Source: Cellulomonas sp. NTE-D12
GTDB taxonomy: Bacteria > Actinomycetota > Actinomycetes > Actinomycetales > Cellulomonadaceae
Assembly: GCF_027923705.1 (NCBI RefSeq)
Contig: NZ_AP026442.1
Location: forward strand, 2,542,001-2,606,000
Reading direction: 5' to 3'
Length of the DNA stretch: 64,000 nt
Shown here: positions 23,622 through 31,375 of the stretch, in pieces
How the letters are laid out: each line of letters opens with the position of its first letter
Numbering within the stretch: the stretch's first letter is position 1
The notes under the pieces: model-generated
What the model saw: the letters and a program-made list of their open reading frames with translations, nothing else
Database searches by the model: none
Told to the model about the DNA's origin: nothing
Translations under genes and position numbers: made by a program

Positions 23622-24917
23622 GTGCCAGCCCGCCACCAGTCAGTGCCGCATGCGCAGCAGCCCCGCCATGCGCGCGGCCTGAAGAGCCACAACGCCGTAC
23701 GAGGCATCGCCCTCGCGGCGGTCGCGCTGGTCGTCTTCGGCGCCTCGAGCGCTGTGGCGGTCGCGCAGCGCCTGCAGAGCAACATCACGACGGTCGACGT
23801 GAGCGGCCTCACGGGCCCGCGCCCGTCGTCGATGGCCGCCGCCAAGCCCGGTGACCCGAATGCCGGCCAGCCCGTGAACATCCTGGTGATGGGCTCCGAC
23901 ACACGGGCCGGTGTCAACGCGTCGATCGGTGGAAACGACTCCGGGCAGCGGTCGGACACCGCGATCGTGGTGCACATCTCCGCGGACCGGTCCCGCGTCG
24001 AGCTCGTCTCGATCCCGCGCGACTCCCTGGTGAAGATCCCGGTCTGCCAGGCGACCAACGGCAAGTCGTCGCGGGCCAGCAGCAGCGCGATGTTCAACTC
24101 GGCGTTCGCCACCGGCTGGGACATGGGCGGCGACATGGCATCGGCGGCCGCCTGCGCGATCAAGACGGTCCAGCAGAACACCGGCGTGGCGATCGACCAC
24201 TTCGCGGTCGTCGACTTCGCGGGCTTCCAGGCGATGGTCAACGCGATCGGCGGTGTGCCGATGTGCATCCCGCACGCCCTCCACGACACGTACAGCGGTC
24301 TGGACCTCCCCGCGGGCCAGCAGGTGCTCAACGGCCAGCAGGCGCTGGAGCTGGCGCGCGCCCGGCACGGCAACGTCGGCGACGGCGGCGACCTGGACCG
24401 GATCGGCAACCAGCAGCGACTGATCCAGGCGATGGTCAACGAGGTCCTGTCCAAGAAGGTCCTGACCAACGTGCCGAACCTGGTCTCGTTCCTGTCGGCC
24501 GCGACCAGCTCGCTGACCACCGACTCGGGTCTGCAGCTGCAGAACCTCACCGGGCTGGCCTACAACCTGCGCAACATCAACCGCGACAACGTGGTGTTCA
24601 TGACCATCCCCACGGGACCGGCGCCGAGCGACCCCAACCGGCTGGTGTGGACGTCGGCCGCGGCGGCCATCTGGGCCAACATGGCGGCCGACAAGCCGAT
24701 CCTCCAGGAGGCGGCGCAGCCGACGCCGACGACGGCGAGCACGCCGGCCAAGACCAGCGCGGCGGGCACCAAGACGAGCGCGGCGGGCGGCGCCAAGTCG
24801 GGCACCGCGACGCCACCGGCTGCCGCAGCGACCCCTGCCGCACCCGCACCGTCGGTGTCCAAGGCGGCCGGCCACGAGGCGTTCACCTCCGCGGACAACA
24901 CCGGTTCGTGCTCCTGA
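23622..24917 (+). CDS. LytR-CpsA-Psr (LCP) family glycopolymer ligase
   Basis: A 431-residue membrane-anchored enzyme that transfers lipid-linked glycopolymers onto peptidoglycan on the outer face. A short cytoplasmic lead and one transmembrane helix (about residues 28-48) precede the LCP domain: NILVMGSDTRAG, QRSDTAIVVHI, VELVSIPRDSLVKIP (the arginine contacts pyrophosphate), and ALELARARHG. An Ala/Thr/Pro/Lys-rich tail of ~80 residues follows, ending in a cysteine. It probably ligates the polymer made by this locus. The start is fixed by a -10 box six bases upstream. Confidence 0.92.
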   Translation: MPARHQSVPHAQQPRHARGLKSHNAVRGIALAAVALVVFGASSAVAVAQRLQSNITTVDVSGLTGPRPSSMAAAKPGDPNAGQPVNILVMGSDTRAGVNASIGGNDSGQRSDTAIVVHISADRSRVELVSIPRDSLVKIPVCQATNGKSSRASSSAMFNSAFATGWDMGGDMASAAACAIKTVQQNTGVAIDHFAVVDFAGFQAMVNAIGGVPMCIPHALHDTYSGLDLPAGQQVLNGQQALELARARHGNVGDGGDLDRIGNQQRLIQAMVNEVLSKKVLTNVPNLVSFLSAATSSLTTDSGLQLQNLTGLAYNLRNINRDNVVFMTIPTGPAPSDPNRLVWTSAAAAIWANMAADKPILQEAAQPTPTTASTPAKTSAAGTKTSAAGGAKSGTATPPAAAATPAAPAPSVSKAAGHEAFTSADNTGSCS

Positions 24918-25002
24918 GCCGTCGAGAGCCGTCCGCCTGGGGGCTCCGGTCGTGACGGCCGATGCCTCGACGCACGCGGCGGGCGCCCCAGGAGCTCGGA
25001 GC

Positions 25003-25536
25003 TCAGGCCTGGAAGCCCGTCCGCTGCTGACCGGACGCACGGAGACGCTCGCCCTTGCGCTCGGCGACCTCCCGCAGGCCGTCCTGGAACGCCACCATCG
25101 CGGCACGCAGGCGCGCGGCCTGCTCGTCGGCACCGCTGCCGAGGATCCGGACCGCGAGCAGGCCGGCGTTCCGGGCGCCGCCGATCGACACGGTCGCCAC
25201 GGGCACCCCGGACGGCATCTGCACGATGGACAGCAGCGAGTCCATGCCGTCCAGGTGCGCCAGCGGCACCGGGACCCCGATCACGGGCAGGGCAGTGGCG
25301 GCCGCGAGCATCCCCGGCAGGTGGGCGGCGCCGCCGGCACCCGCGACGATCACCCGAAGGCCTCGGTCGGCGGCCGTGCGGCCGTACTGGAGCATCTTGT
25401 CGGGCTGACGGTGCGCCGACACGACGTCCAACTCGACCGGCACCTCGAACTCCGCGAGCGCAGCCGCGGCAGCCTCCATCACGGGCCAGTCCGAGTCGGA
25501 ACCCATGACGATCCCGACGAGCGGCTGTGCTGGCAT
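25003..25536 (-). CDS. purE: N5-carboxyaminoimidazole ribonucleotide mutase
   Basis: A 177-residue purine biosynthesis enzyme converting N5-CAIR to CAIR. The N-terminus VGIVMGSDSDWPVMEAA, the VVSAHRQPDKM loop with the catalytic histidine, and AGAGGAAHLPGMLAA with GVPV are all diagnostic of class I PurE. ATG at 25536 gives the usual length; the longer upstream reading overlaps the divergent LCP gene. Its partner purK lies beyond that LCP gene on the same strand, an arrangement split by the insert. Confidence 0.95.
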   Translation of the reverse strand: MPAQPLVGIVMGSDSDWPVMEAAAAALAEFEVPVELDVVSAHRQPDKMLQYGRTAADRGLRVIVAGAGGAAHLPGMLAAATALPVIGVPVPLAHLDGMDSLLSIVQMPSGVPVATVSIGGARNAGLLAVRILGSGADEQAARLRAAMVAFQDGLREVAERKGERLRASGQQRTGFQA

Positions 25537-25742
25537 GGCGTCCTCCGGTGCGGTGCGTTCTGCTGCGGGCGGTCCCATGATGCCGCCCTGCCGGCGGAGG
25601 GTGCCGCATCCGTCCTGGCCAGCGGGCCGTTGGCACGCGCGAGGCGCGCCCGTCTCGCCAGGTCCGAGCGGGGTCCGTTCCGTACGATCGACGAGCACCC
25701 GGCCCGACCGGTCGGGACCAGGGGCGGCACCGAGGAGGACCA

Positions 25743-27158
25743 GTGAGCAACGAGCGACGTGCGGCTGGGACGCCGCCACCGAGCTTCGACCCCGGTGCCC
25801 GGCGCCCACGCCCTGATGGCGGCGAGGAGTCGCCGATCGTCGTGGGTACGTCGCACCCGAGCCGCCCGGCGACGCCTCGCCGGCCCGTCCCGCCCACAGG
25901 TGCGCCGCCGGCGGTCCCGCCTGCAGCACCGCCGCGGCGCCAGTCACGACCCGCCGTGCCAGGTGCCGCACCGGCGGCCGAGCCGACGCCCACCCGCATC
26001 GACCGGGCCGTGCCGCGCGCGGACCCGCGCTCTGGTCACGACGCCCGGCCTCCGGGCTCGACGCACGCGATCCCCGCACCGGTCCGACCGGCGGCGGCCG
26101 CCCGGCGCACCGTGTCCTCCTCCGGCCGTCCCGTACCGCAGGTCGGCGCTGCCGCACCGGTGCGCGGCGGTCAGACGGAACGGCCGGCGACGGGGACGGA
26201 ACCGGCGGGAAGCATGCGCGTCCGTCGTCGCCGTCGTGCCGTCGTCCTGACGCTCGTCCTGGTCCTGGTGCTGCTCCTGGCCTGGCCCGTGGGCCTGGTC
26301 ATGTGGGCGAACGGCCGCTTGCACCACGTGTCGGCGCTGTCCGCAGCGGCGGCGACACCGGGGACCACCTACCTGCTCGCCGGTTCCGACCAGCGGCCCG
26401 CGGACATGCAGGACGGCACAGCCGGAGCGCGGTCCGACACCATCCTGCTGCTGCACGTGCCCACCAGCGGTCCGACGGCCCTGATCAGCATCCCGCGGGA
26501 CAGCTACGTCCCGATCCCCGGCCACGGCTCCAACAAGATCAACGCCGCCTACTCCTGGGGTGGCCCCAAGCTGCTGGTCGCGACGGTGGAGAAGCTGACC
26601 GGGATGAAGGTGGACCACTACGTCGAGGTCGGGTTCGGTGGCATCGAGACCGTGGTGAACGCGGTCGGCGGCGTCCACCTGTGCTCCGACCTCAACGTCA
26701 ACGACCAGCTGAGCGGCCTCGTGTGGACGCCGGGCTGCCGCACGGTCGACGGGACGACCGCGCTGGCCTTCTCGCGGATGCGCTACTCCGACCCGACCGG
26801 GGACGTCGGCCGGACGGCGCGCCAGCGGCAGGTGATCTCGGCGATCACCAAGGTCGCCGCCTCCCCGGCCGTCCTCCTGGCCCCGGGCAAGCAGGTGGCC
26901 CTTGTCCGGGCGGGCACGGACTCGCTGACGGTCGACGACGCCACCGGCGTGCTGGACCTCGGCCGTCTCGCGCTCGACTTCCGGGCCGCGACGGGCCCGA
27001 AGGGCATCACGGGCACGCCGCCGATCAAGAACCTCGACTACCGGCCCGGCAACGTGGGAGCGACGGTGCAGCTCGACCCGGCGGCCACACCGACCTTCTT
27101 CGCGCAGATCAGGGACGGCAAGCTCCCGGCCGGCACCGTCGGAGGCACCCCGAAGTGA
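25743..27158 (+). CDS. LytR-CpsA-Psr (LCP) family protein with long disordered N-terminus
   Basis: A 471-residue LCP protein. The first ~155 residues are Pro/Ala/Arg-rich and predicted disordered and cytoplasmic; then a basic cluster (RVRRRRRAVV) and one transmembrane helix (about 158-178). The extracellular LCP domain has TYLLAGSDQRPAD, ARSDTILLLHV, ALISIPRDSYVPIPG, and LAFSRMRYSDPTGDVGR. GTG is preceded by GAGGAGGACCA, a strong site. It likely has the same reaction as the LCP gene upstream, with a different partner or polymer. It splits purE from purK. Confidence 0.92.
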   Translation: MSNERRAAGTPPPSFDPGARRPRPDGGEESPIVVGTSHPSRPATPRRPVPPTGAPPAVPPAAPPRRQSRPAVPGAAPAAEPTPTRIDRAVPRADPRSGHDARPPGSTHAIPAPVRPAAAARRTVSSSGRPVPQVGAAAPVRGGQTERPATGTEPAGSMRVRRRRRAVVLTLVLVLVLLLAWPVGLVMWANGRLHHVSALSAAAATPGTTYLLAGSDQRPADMQDGTAGARSDTILLLHVPTSGPTALISIPRDSYVPIPGHGSNKINAAYSWGGPKLLVATVEKLTGMKVDHYVEVGFGGIETVVNAVGGVHLCSDLNVNDQLSGLVWTPGCRTVDGTTALAFSRMRYSDPTGDVGRTARQRQVISAITKVAASPAVLLAPGKQVALVRAGTDSLTVDDATGVLDLGRLALDFRAATGPKGITGTPPIKNLDYRPGNVGATVQLDPAATPTFFAQIRDGKLPAGTVGGTPK

Positions 27159-27172
27159 CGTGACCTCCGGCC

Positions 27173-28351
27173 TCAGACGATGTCGCCCCGGATCAGGGCT
27201 GCGGCGCGGCGGGCCCGGTCGCGGACGTCCTCGAGGTCCTCGCCGCTGACGTTCACGTGGCCGAGCTTGCGTCCGGCACGCACCTCCTTGCCGTAGAGGT
27301 GCACCTTGGCCGCCGGGTCCGCCGCAGCGACCGCCGGCAGGGCGGCGGTGGGGTCGGGCAGCGAGGTACCGAGCACGTTGGCCATCACCGTCCAGCGAGC
27401 CCGTGGCGAGGGGTCGCCCAGCGGCAGGTCGAGAACGGCCCGCAGATGCTGCTCGAACTGGCTGGTCACCGCGCCGTCGATGGTCCAGTGGCCGCTGTTG
27501 TGCGGACGCATGGCGAGCTCGTTGACGAGAACGCGGGGTGGCCCGCCGGCCTCGTCCGGCACCTCGAACAGCTCGACGGCGAGCACTCCCGTGACGTCGA
27601 GGCCCTCCGCGACGGCACGTGCGACGGCCTGGGCGCGAGCCTCGGTCGCCGGGTGGAGACCGGGAGCCGGTGCGGTCACCTCGGAGCAGACGCCGTCCAC
27701 CTGGACGGACTCGACCACCGGCCAGCCGACCAGCTCGCCGGACGGCCGCCGCGCCACCAGGGCGGCCAGCTCGCGGCTGAACGGCACCCGCTCCTCCACC
27801 AGCAGTGGTGCTCCGGAGCCGTCCGCCGCGGCGGCGAACCAGTCGCTCACCTCGTCCGCCGAGGAGACCACCCGGACGCCCTTGCCGTCGTACCCGCCGT
27901 GGGACGTCTTCACCACCCCGGTGCCGCCGTGGCCATCGAGGAACTCCGTCAGCTCCAGCTCGGTGGAGACGGGCGCCCACTCCGGGCACGGGACCCCGAG
28001 TGCGGTGAGCCGTGACCGCATGACGATCTTGTCCTGCGCGTGCCGCAGCGCACCGGCGGACGGGTGCACCGCGACGCCACGCGCGGCCAGCGCGTCCAGC
28101 ACGTTGTTGGGGACGTGCTCGTGCTCGAAGGTCAGCACGTCCGCACCCTCGGCGAGCTGTTCGAGGACGCCCGGCTCGCGTGGCATCCCCACCGGCGAGT
28201 CGACGACGACCTGCGCCGCGGACGACGTGGCCGACTCGACGAGGACGCGAAGGTGCAGGCCGAGCGCGGTCGCGGCCGGCGTCATCATGCGCGCCAGCTG
28301 GCCGCCACCGACCACTGCGACCACCGGAGGGCTGCCCACGGGAGACGTCAC
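27173..28351 (-). CDS. purK: N5-carboxyaminoimidazole ribonucleotide synthase
   Basis: A 392-residue ATP-grasp enzyme making N5-CAIR from AIR, bicarbonate and ATP. It shows VVAVVGGGQLARMM, VLTFEHEHVPNNVLDAL, VVKTSHGGYDGKGV (ATP-binding lysine and glycine loop), LLVEERVPFSRELAALVAR, and LAVELFEV with NELAMRPHNSGHWTIDGA, the PurK signature. GTG at 28351 puts the glycine loop near residue 13 as usual; longer readings overlap the divergent GtrA gene. It converges on the LCP gene with a 14-base gap. Confidence 0.95.
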   Translation of the reverse strand: MTSPVGSPPVVAVVGGGQLARMMTPAATALGLHLRVLVESATSSAAQVVVDSPVGMPREPGVLEQLAEGADVLTFEHEHVPNNVLDALAARGVAVHPSAGALRHAQDKIVMRSRLTALGVPCPEWAPVSTELELTEFLDGHGGTGVVKTSHGGYDGKGVRVVSSADEVSDWFAAAADGSGAPLLVEERVPFSRELAALVARRPSGELVGWPVVESVQVDGVCSEVTAPAPGLHPATEARAQAVARAVAEGLDVTGVLAVELFEVPDEAGGPPRVLVNELAMRPHNSGHWTIDGAVTSQFEQHLRAVLDLPLGDPSPRARWTVMANVLGTSLPDPTAALPAVAAADPAAKVHLYGKEVRAGRKLGHVNVSGEDLEDVRDRARRAAALIRGDIV

Positions 28352-28471
28352 GGTGCAGGAGCGTAACTGCGCGGGCTTCGGCAAGGCCTCTCCTGAACGC
28401 CACCTGAGAACCGATGTGGGAGTGTGGTGGAGGTCGCAGTCGTTGCCCGGGCCCGCCACACTCTCCGGCGA

Positions 28472-28477
28472 TATGGT
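28472..28477 (+). promoter_or_regulatory. -10 element TATGGT, leaderless start of GtrA gene
   Basis: TATGGT is exactly six bases before the GTG at 28484, which decides that start over an in-frame ATG 20 codons upstream. Confidence 0.5.
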
Positions 28478-28483
28478 GACCGG

Positions 28484-29071
28484 GTGACAGCCGCCGACGA
28501 GACCCTCGTTCCCGCTGCCCTGGACCGGGCCGATGCCCGCACCTCGGTCGCGGACGACGCGCTCCTGCTCGAGGAGCCGCTCTCCGGGCGCTTCACCGTG
28601 GGCGGCCGCCTCAACATGGCCGCGCTGCGCGCGTGGCTGTGGGAGATGGCGCGTTTCCTCGCGGTCGGCGGCCTCTCCTTCGTCGTCGACCTCGGCCTGT
28701 TCAACCTGCTGCTCTACGGCCCCGGCCACCTGCTGGGGCACAAGCCGCTGACCGCGAAGGTCCTCTCGGTCACGCTGGCGACCCTGGTGTCCTGGGTGGG
28801 CAACCGGTACTGGACCTTCTCCGAGCACAAGACGAACCGCGGCGCGCGCGAGCTGGTCGTCTACGGCGCGATCAACGTCGTGGGTGCCCTGGTCCCCGTG
28901 GGGACGTTGGCTTTCTCGCGCTACACACTGGCGCTCGCCGGTCCGCTTGCCGACAACGTCTCGACGGTCATCGGCATCGCCGCGGCGACCGTGCTGCGGT
29001 ACGTCGGCTACAAGAAGTGGGTGTTCACGGGTTCCACGGCCGGCGCGAACGCGCTCGCCGAGACGGTCTGA
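28484..29071 (+). CDS. GtrA family membrane protein
   Basis: A 195-residue protein with four transmembrane helices. It matches GtrA: MARFLAVGGLSFVVDLGLFN, LSVTLATLVSWVGNRYWTFS (conserved NRxWTF), two more helices, and LRYVGYKKWVFTG. The N-terminal ~45 residues are acidic and soluble. The family is linked to flipping polyprenyl-phosphate sugars. It is monocistronic, divergent from purK, and apparently leaderless. It is the second GtrA protein in the window. Confidence 0.87.
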   Translation: MTAADETLVPAALDRADARTSVADDALLLEEPLSGRFTVGGRLNMAALRAWLWEMARFLAVGGLSFVVDLGLFNLLLYGPGHLLGHKPLTAKVLSVTLATLVSWVGNRYWTFSEHKTNRGARELVVYGAINVVGALVPVGTLAFSRYTLALAGPLADNVSTVIGIAAATVLRYVGYKKWVFTGSTAGANALAETV

Positions 29072-29185
29072 CCCCTCGCGGGCCGGCCGTCACCTCGTGG
29101 CGGAACCGACGCGGCGACCCGTGCCGCCTGCGGCTGCACCGGGTGCCGGTGGTCGACGGATGCACCCGCGGGCGCGAGCCGGTGG

Positions 29186-30508
29186 TCAGCGCCGCCGGCG
29201 CTCTCCCTTGGAGGACACCGCGGCGCCCCGAGGCAGCACGACGTCGGGTGCGAGCGCCGCCGGTACTCCGGCCAGGAACAGGGCGAAGACCGCGGGGCGT
29301 CGCTGCGCGAGCTCCAACCTGCCGCCGTCAGCGTTCACCAGGTCCCGGGCGAGCGCGAGGCCCAGACCGGTCCCGGCTCCGGACGTCACCTCGCGCTCGA
29401 AGATTCGCGGGGCGAGGTCGTCGGGCACGCCCTGACCCTCGTCGGCCACCTCGACCACCACCGCACCGGAGGGACCACCGCTACGAGCCCGGACCGTCGT
29501 GGTGCCGGCGCCGTGCTTCAGCGAGTTCTCGATCAGGGTCGCGAGCACCTGGGCGAGCGCCCCCGGGGTGGCCAGCACCTGCGTGGTGCGGTCGACGTCG
29601 ACGACGAGCTCGCGGTCCGCCACCGCGAAGGGACGCTCCCACTCCTCCTCCTGCTGGTGCACCACCTCCCACAGCACGACCGCCTCCGTGGTGCCGCCCT
29701 GCGCCTTGCGCGAGCGTGAGAGCAGGTCGTCGACGACGCGCACCAGCCGCTCGACCTGCTCGAGGCAGATCCGCGCCTCCTCCTTGACCTCGGGCTCGCC
29801 CGTGGTCAGCGTGATCTCCTCCAGCCGCATGGTGAGAGCCGTCAGCGGGGTGCGGAGCTGGTGCGAGGCATCCGACGCGAACTGCCGCTCGGCGGCCAGC
29901 CGACCGGCCATGCGGTCCGCGCTGCGCGCCAGCTCGGCGGCGACCAGGTCGATCTCCTCCACGCCGGACGGCTCGAGGTGCGGGCGCACCTGGCCGGAGC
30001 CGAGCTGCTCGGCCGACGCTGCCAGGTACACGAGAGGTGCCGCGAGGCGGTTCGCCTGCCAGATGGCCATCGCGATCCCCGCGGCGAACGCGACGACGGC
30101 TGCGACGACGACGAGGGCGATCACCCGCGCCGATCGCCAGAACACGTCCCACCAGGAGACGTACAACGCCACCGAGGCGCCGTCGCTGCTGGTGACGTCG
30201 ACGGACAGGACCCGGCCGGACATCGTCGGACCGGCCCTGTACACGGAGCCGTCCGGACCGTGCACCACGACGGAGGAGGCGATGTCCCCGCTGCCTCCGG
30301 TGTACGGCTCGAGCATCGTGTCCGTGAGGTCGATCTGCTGGTCGATCCGGAAGTCGACGGCCCGCGCTGCGGAGGTCGCGCGGGCCTCGAGCCCACGCAT
30401 CTCGCTCTCGCGCACCAGCTGTGCGCCGAGGAAGGCGAGCGGGAACCCCAGCAGCACCACCGCGACGGTGACCGCCGCGATCGTGGCCTGCAGGACGCGA
30501 CGGCGCAC
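29186..30508 (-). CDS. Two-component sensor histidine kinase
   Basis: A 440-residue membrane kinase. Helix 1 (about 9-32) and helix 2 (about 127-150) enclose a ~95-residue extracellular sensor; a HAMP-like segment follows (QANRLAAPLVYLAASAEQL). The HisKA H-box is FASDASHQLRTPLTAL with phospho-acceptor His216; the ATPase domain shows the N-box LIENSLKHG, G1 VADEGQGVP and G2 GTGLGLALA. It pairs with the response regulator three bases upstream of its start and ends near the GtrA gene. The signal is unknown, though envelope sensing is typical. Confidence 0.93.
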   Translation of the reverse strand: MRRRVLQATIAAVTVAVVLLGFPLAFLGAQLVRESEMRGLEARATSAARAVDFRIDQQIDLTDTMLEPYTGGSGDIASSVVVHGPDGSVYRAGPTMSGRVLSVDVTSSDGASVALYVSWWDVFWRSARVIALVVVAAVVAFAAGIAMAIWQANRLAAPLVYLAASAEQLGSGQVRPHLEPSGVEEIDLVAAELARSADRMAGRLAAERQFASDASHQLRTPLTALTMRLEEITLTTGEPEVKEEARICLEQVERLVRVVDDLLSRSRKAQGGTTEAVVLWEVVHQQEEEWERPFAVADRELVVDVDRTTQVLATPGALAQVLATLIENSLKHGAGTTTVRARSGGPSGAVVVEVADEGQGVPDDLAPRIFEREVTSGAGTGLGLALARDLVNADGGRLELAQRRPAVFALFLAGVPAALAPDVVLPRGAAVSSKGERRRR

Positions 30509-30511
30509 CGG

Positions 30512-31210
30512 CTAGACCCGGTCGAGCGCGCTGGGTGCGGTCTCGAAGCGGAAGCCCATCCCCCGCACGGTGGTGATGTAGCGCGGTGCGTTGGCGTCGT
30601 CGCCGAGCTTGCGGCGCAGCCACGAGACGTGCATGTCGAGCGTCTTGGTCGAACCCGTCGGGTCCGAGCCCCAGACCTCACGCATCAGGCCGTCACGGCC
30701 GACGACGGCGCCGGCCGACCCGACCAGGACACGGAGGAGCTCGAACTCCTTGGCCGTCAGGTGCAGCTCGCGCTCTCCCTGGAACGCCCGGTGCGCGGTG
30801 ACGTCGACCCGGACGTCCTGCGCGTGCAGCTCGTCGTCCTCCACGAGCTCGGCGCCGCTGCGCCGCAGGAGCGCACGGACACGTGCGAGCAGCTCGGCGA
30901 GCCTGAACGGCTTGGTCACGTAGTCGTCGGCGCCGGCGTCGAGGCCGACGACGAGGTCCACCTCGTCGGCGCGTGCGGTGAGCACCAGGACCGGCGTGCT
31001 CAGGCCCTGGTGGCGGATGGCACGGGCGACGTCGAGGCCGTCCATGTCCGGAAGACCGAGGTCCAGCACGACGAGGTCCGCCGTCGGCGCACCGTCGATC
31101 GCGCCTTGACCGGTTCCTTGCACGTCCACGTCATAACCTTCACGCCCGAGGGCCCGGGCCAAAGGTTCTGCAATCGCCGGATCGTCCTCCGCCAGCAGCA
31201 CCTGGGTCAT
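30512..31210 (-). CDS. OmpR/PhoB family response regulator
   Basis: A 232-residue DNA-binding regulator. The receiver domain has acidic residues Asp9/Asp10, phospho-acceptor Asp50 (VVLDLGLPDMDG), and Lys100 (DDYVTKPF). The C-terminal winged helix contains LTAKEFELLRVL, VVGRDGLMREVWG and TKTLDMHVSWLRRKLG, typical of OmpR types. ATG 31210 lacks a Shine-Dalgarno but has a -10 box six bases upstream. It is first in an operon with the histidine kinase and divergent from the EssC-like ATPase gene, so it may control that gene (inference). Confidence 0.95.
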   Translation of the reverse strand: MTQVLLAEDDPAIAEPLARALGREGYDVDVQGTGQGAIDGAPTADLVVLDLGLPDMDGLDVARAIRHQGLSTPVLVLTARADEVDLVVGLDAGADDYVTKPFRLAELLARVRALLRRSGAELVEDDELHAQDVRVDVTAHRAFQGERELHLTAKEFELLRVLVGSAGAVVGRDGLMREVWGSDPTGSTKTLDMHVSWLRRKLGDDANAPRYITTVRGMGFRFETAPSALDRV

Positions 31211-31216
31211 TGGCCC

Positions 31217-31222
31217 ATGCTA
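31217..31222 (-). promoter_or_regulatory. -10 element TAGCAT, leaderless start of response regulator
   Basis: On the minus strand TAGCAT is followed by six bases and then the ATG at 31210. The extended sequence GTGACCTAGCATG recurs at about 9336-9348, upstream of the large membrane protein gene. Confidence 0.5.
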
Positions 31223-31375
31223 GGTCACGAGCGGGTCTGCTCCGCCACCGGCGTGCAGGTGGGACGGACTTTCGCACGGCACCCGAACCGACCGACGCCC
31301 CTGGGGATCGGTGCGCGGCTCCGCGGACCGTCGGGGTGCCCCGACGGGTCGGTGTCTCGACGACAGGGTCGGCGC

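Noticed and set aside
29137..29151. Terminator CACCGG-GTG-CCGGTG between gtrA and the histidine kinase gene
   Set aside because: A 6 bp stem in this GC content is expected by chance; there is no other support.
29861..31375. Extension of the EssC-like ATPase by about 505 codons
   Set aside because: These codons lie antisense to the histidine kinase and response regulator genes and show no domain.
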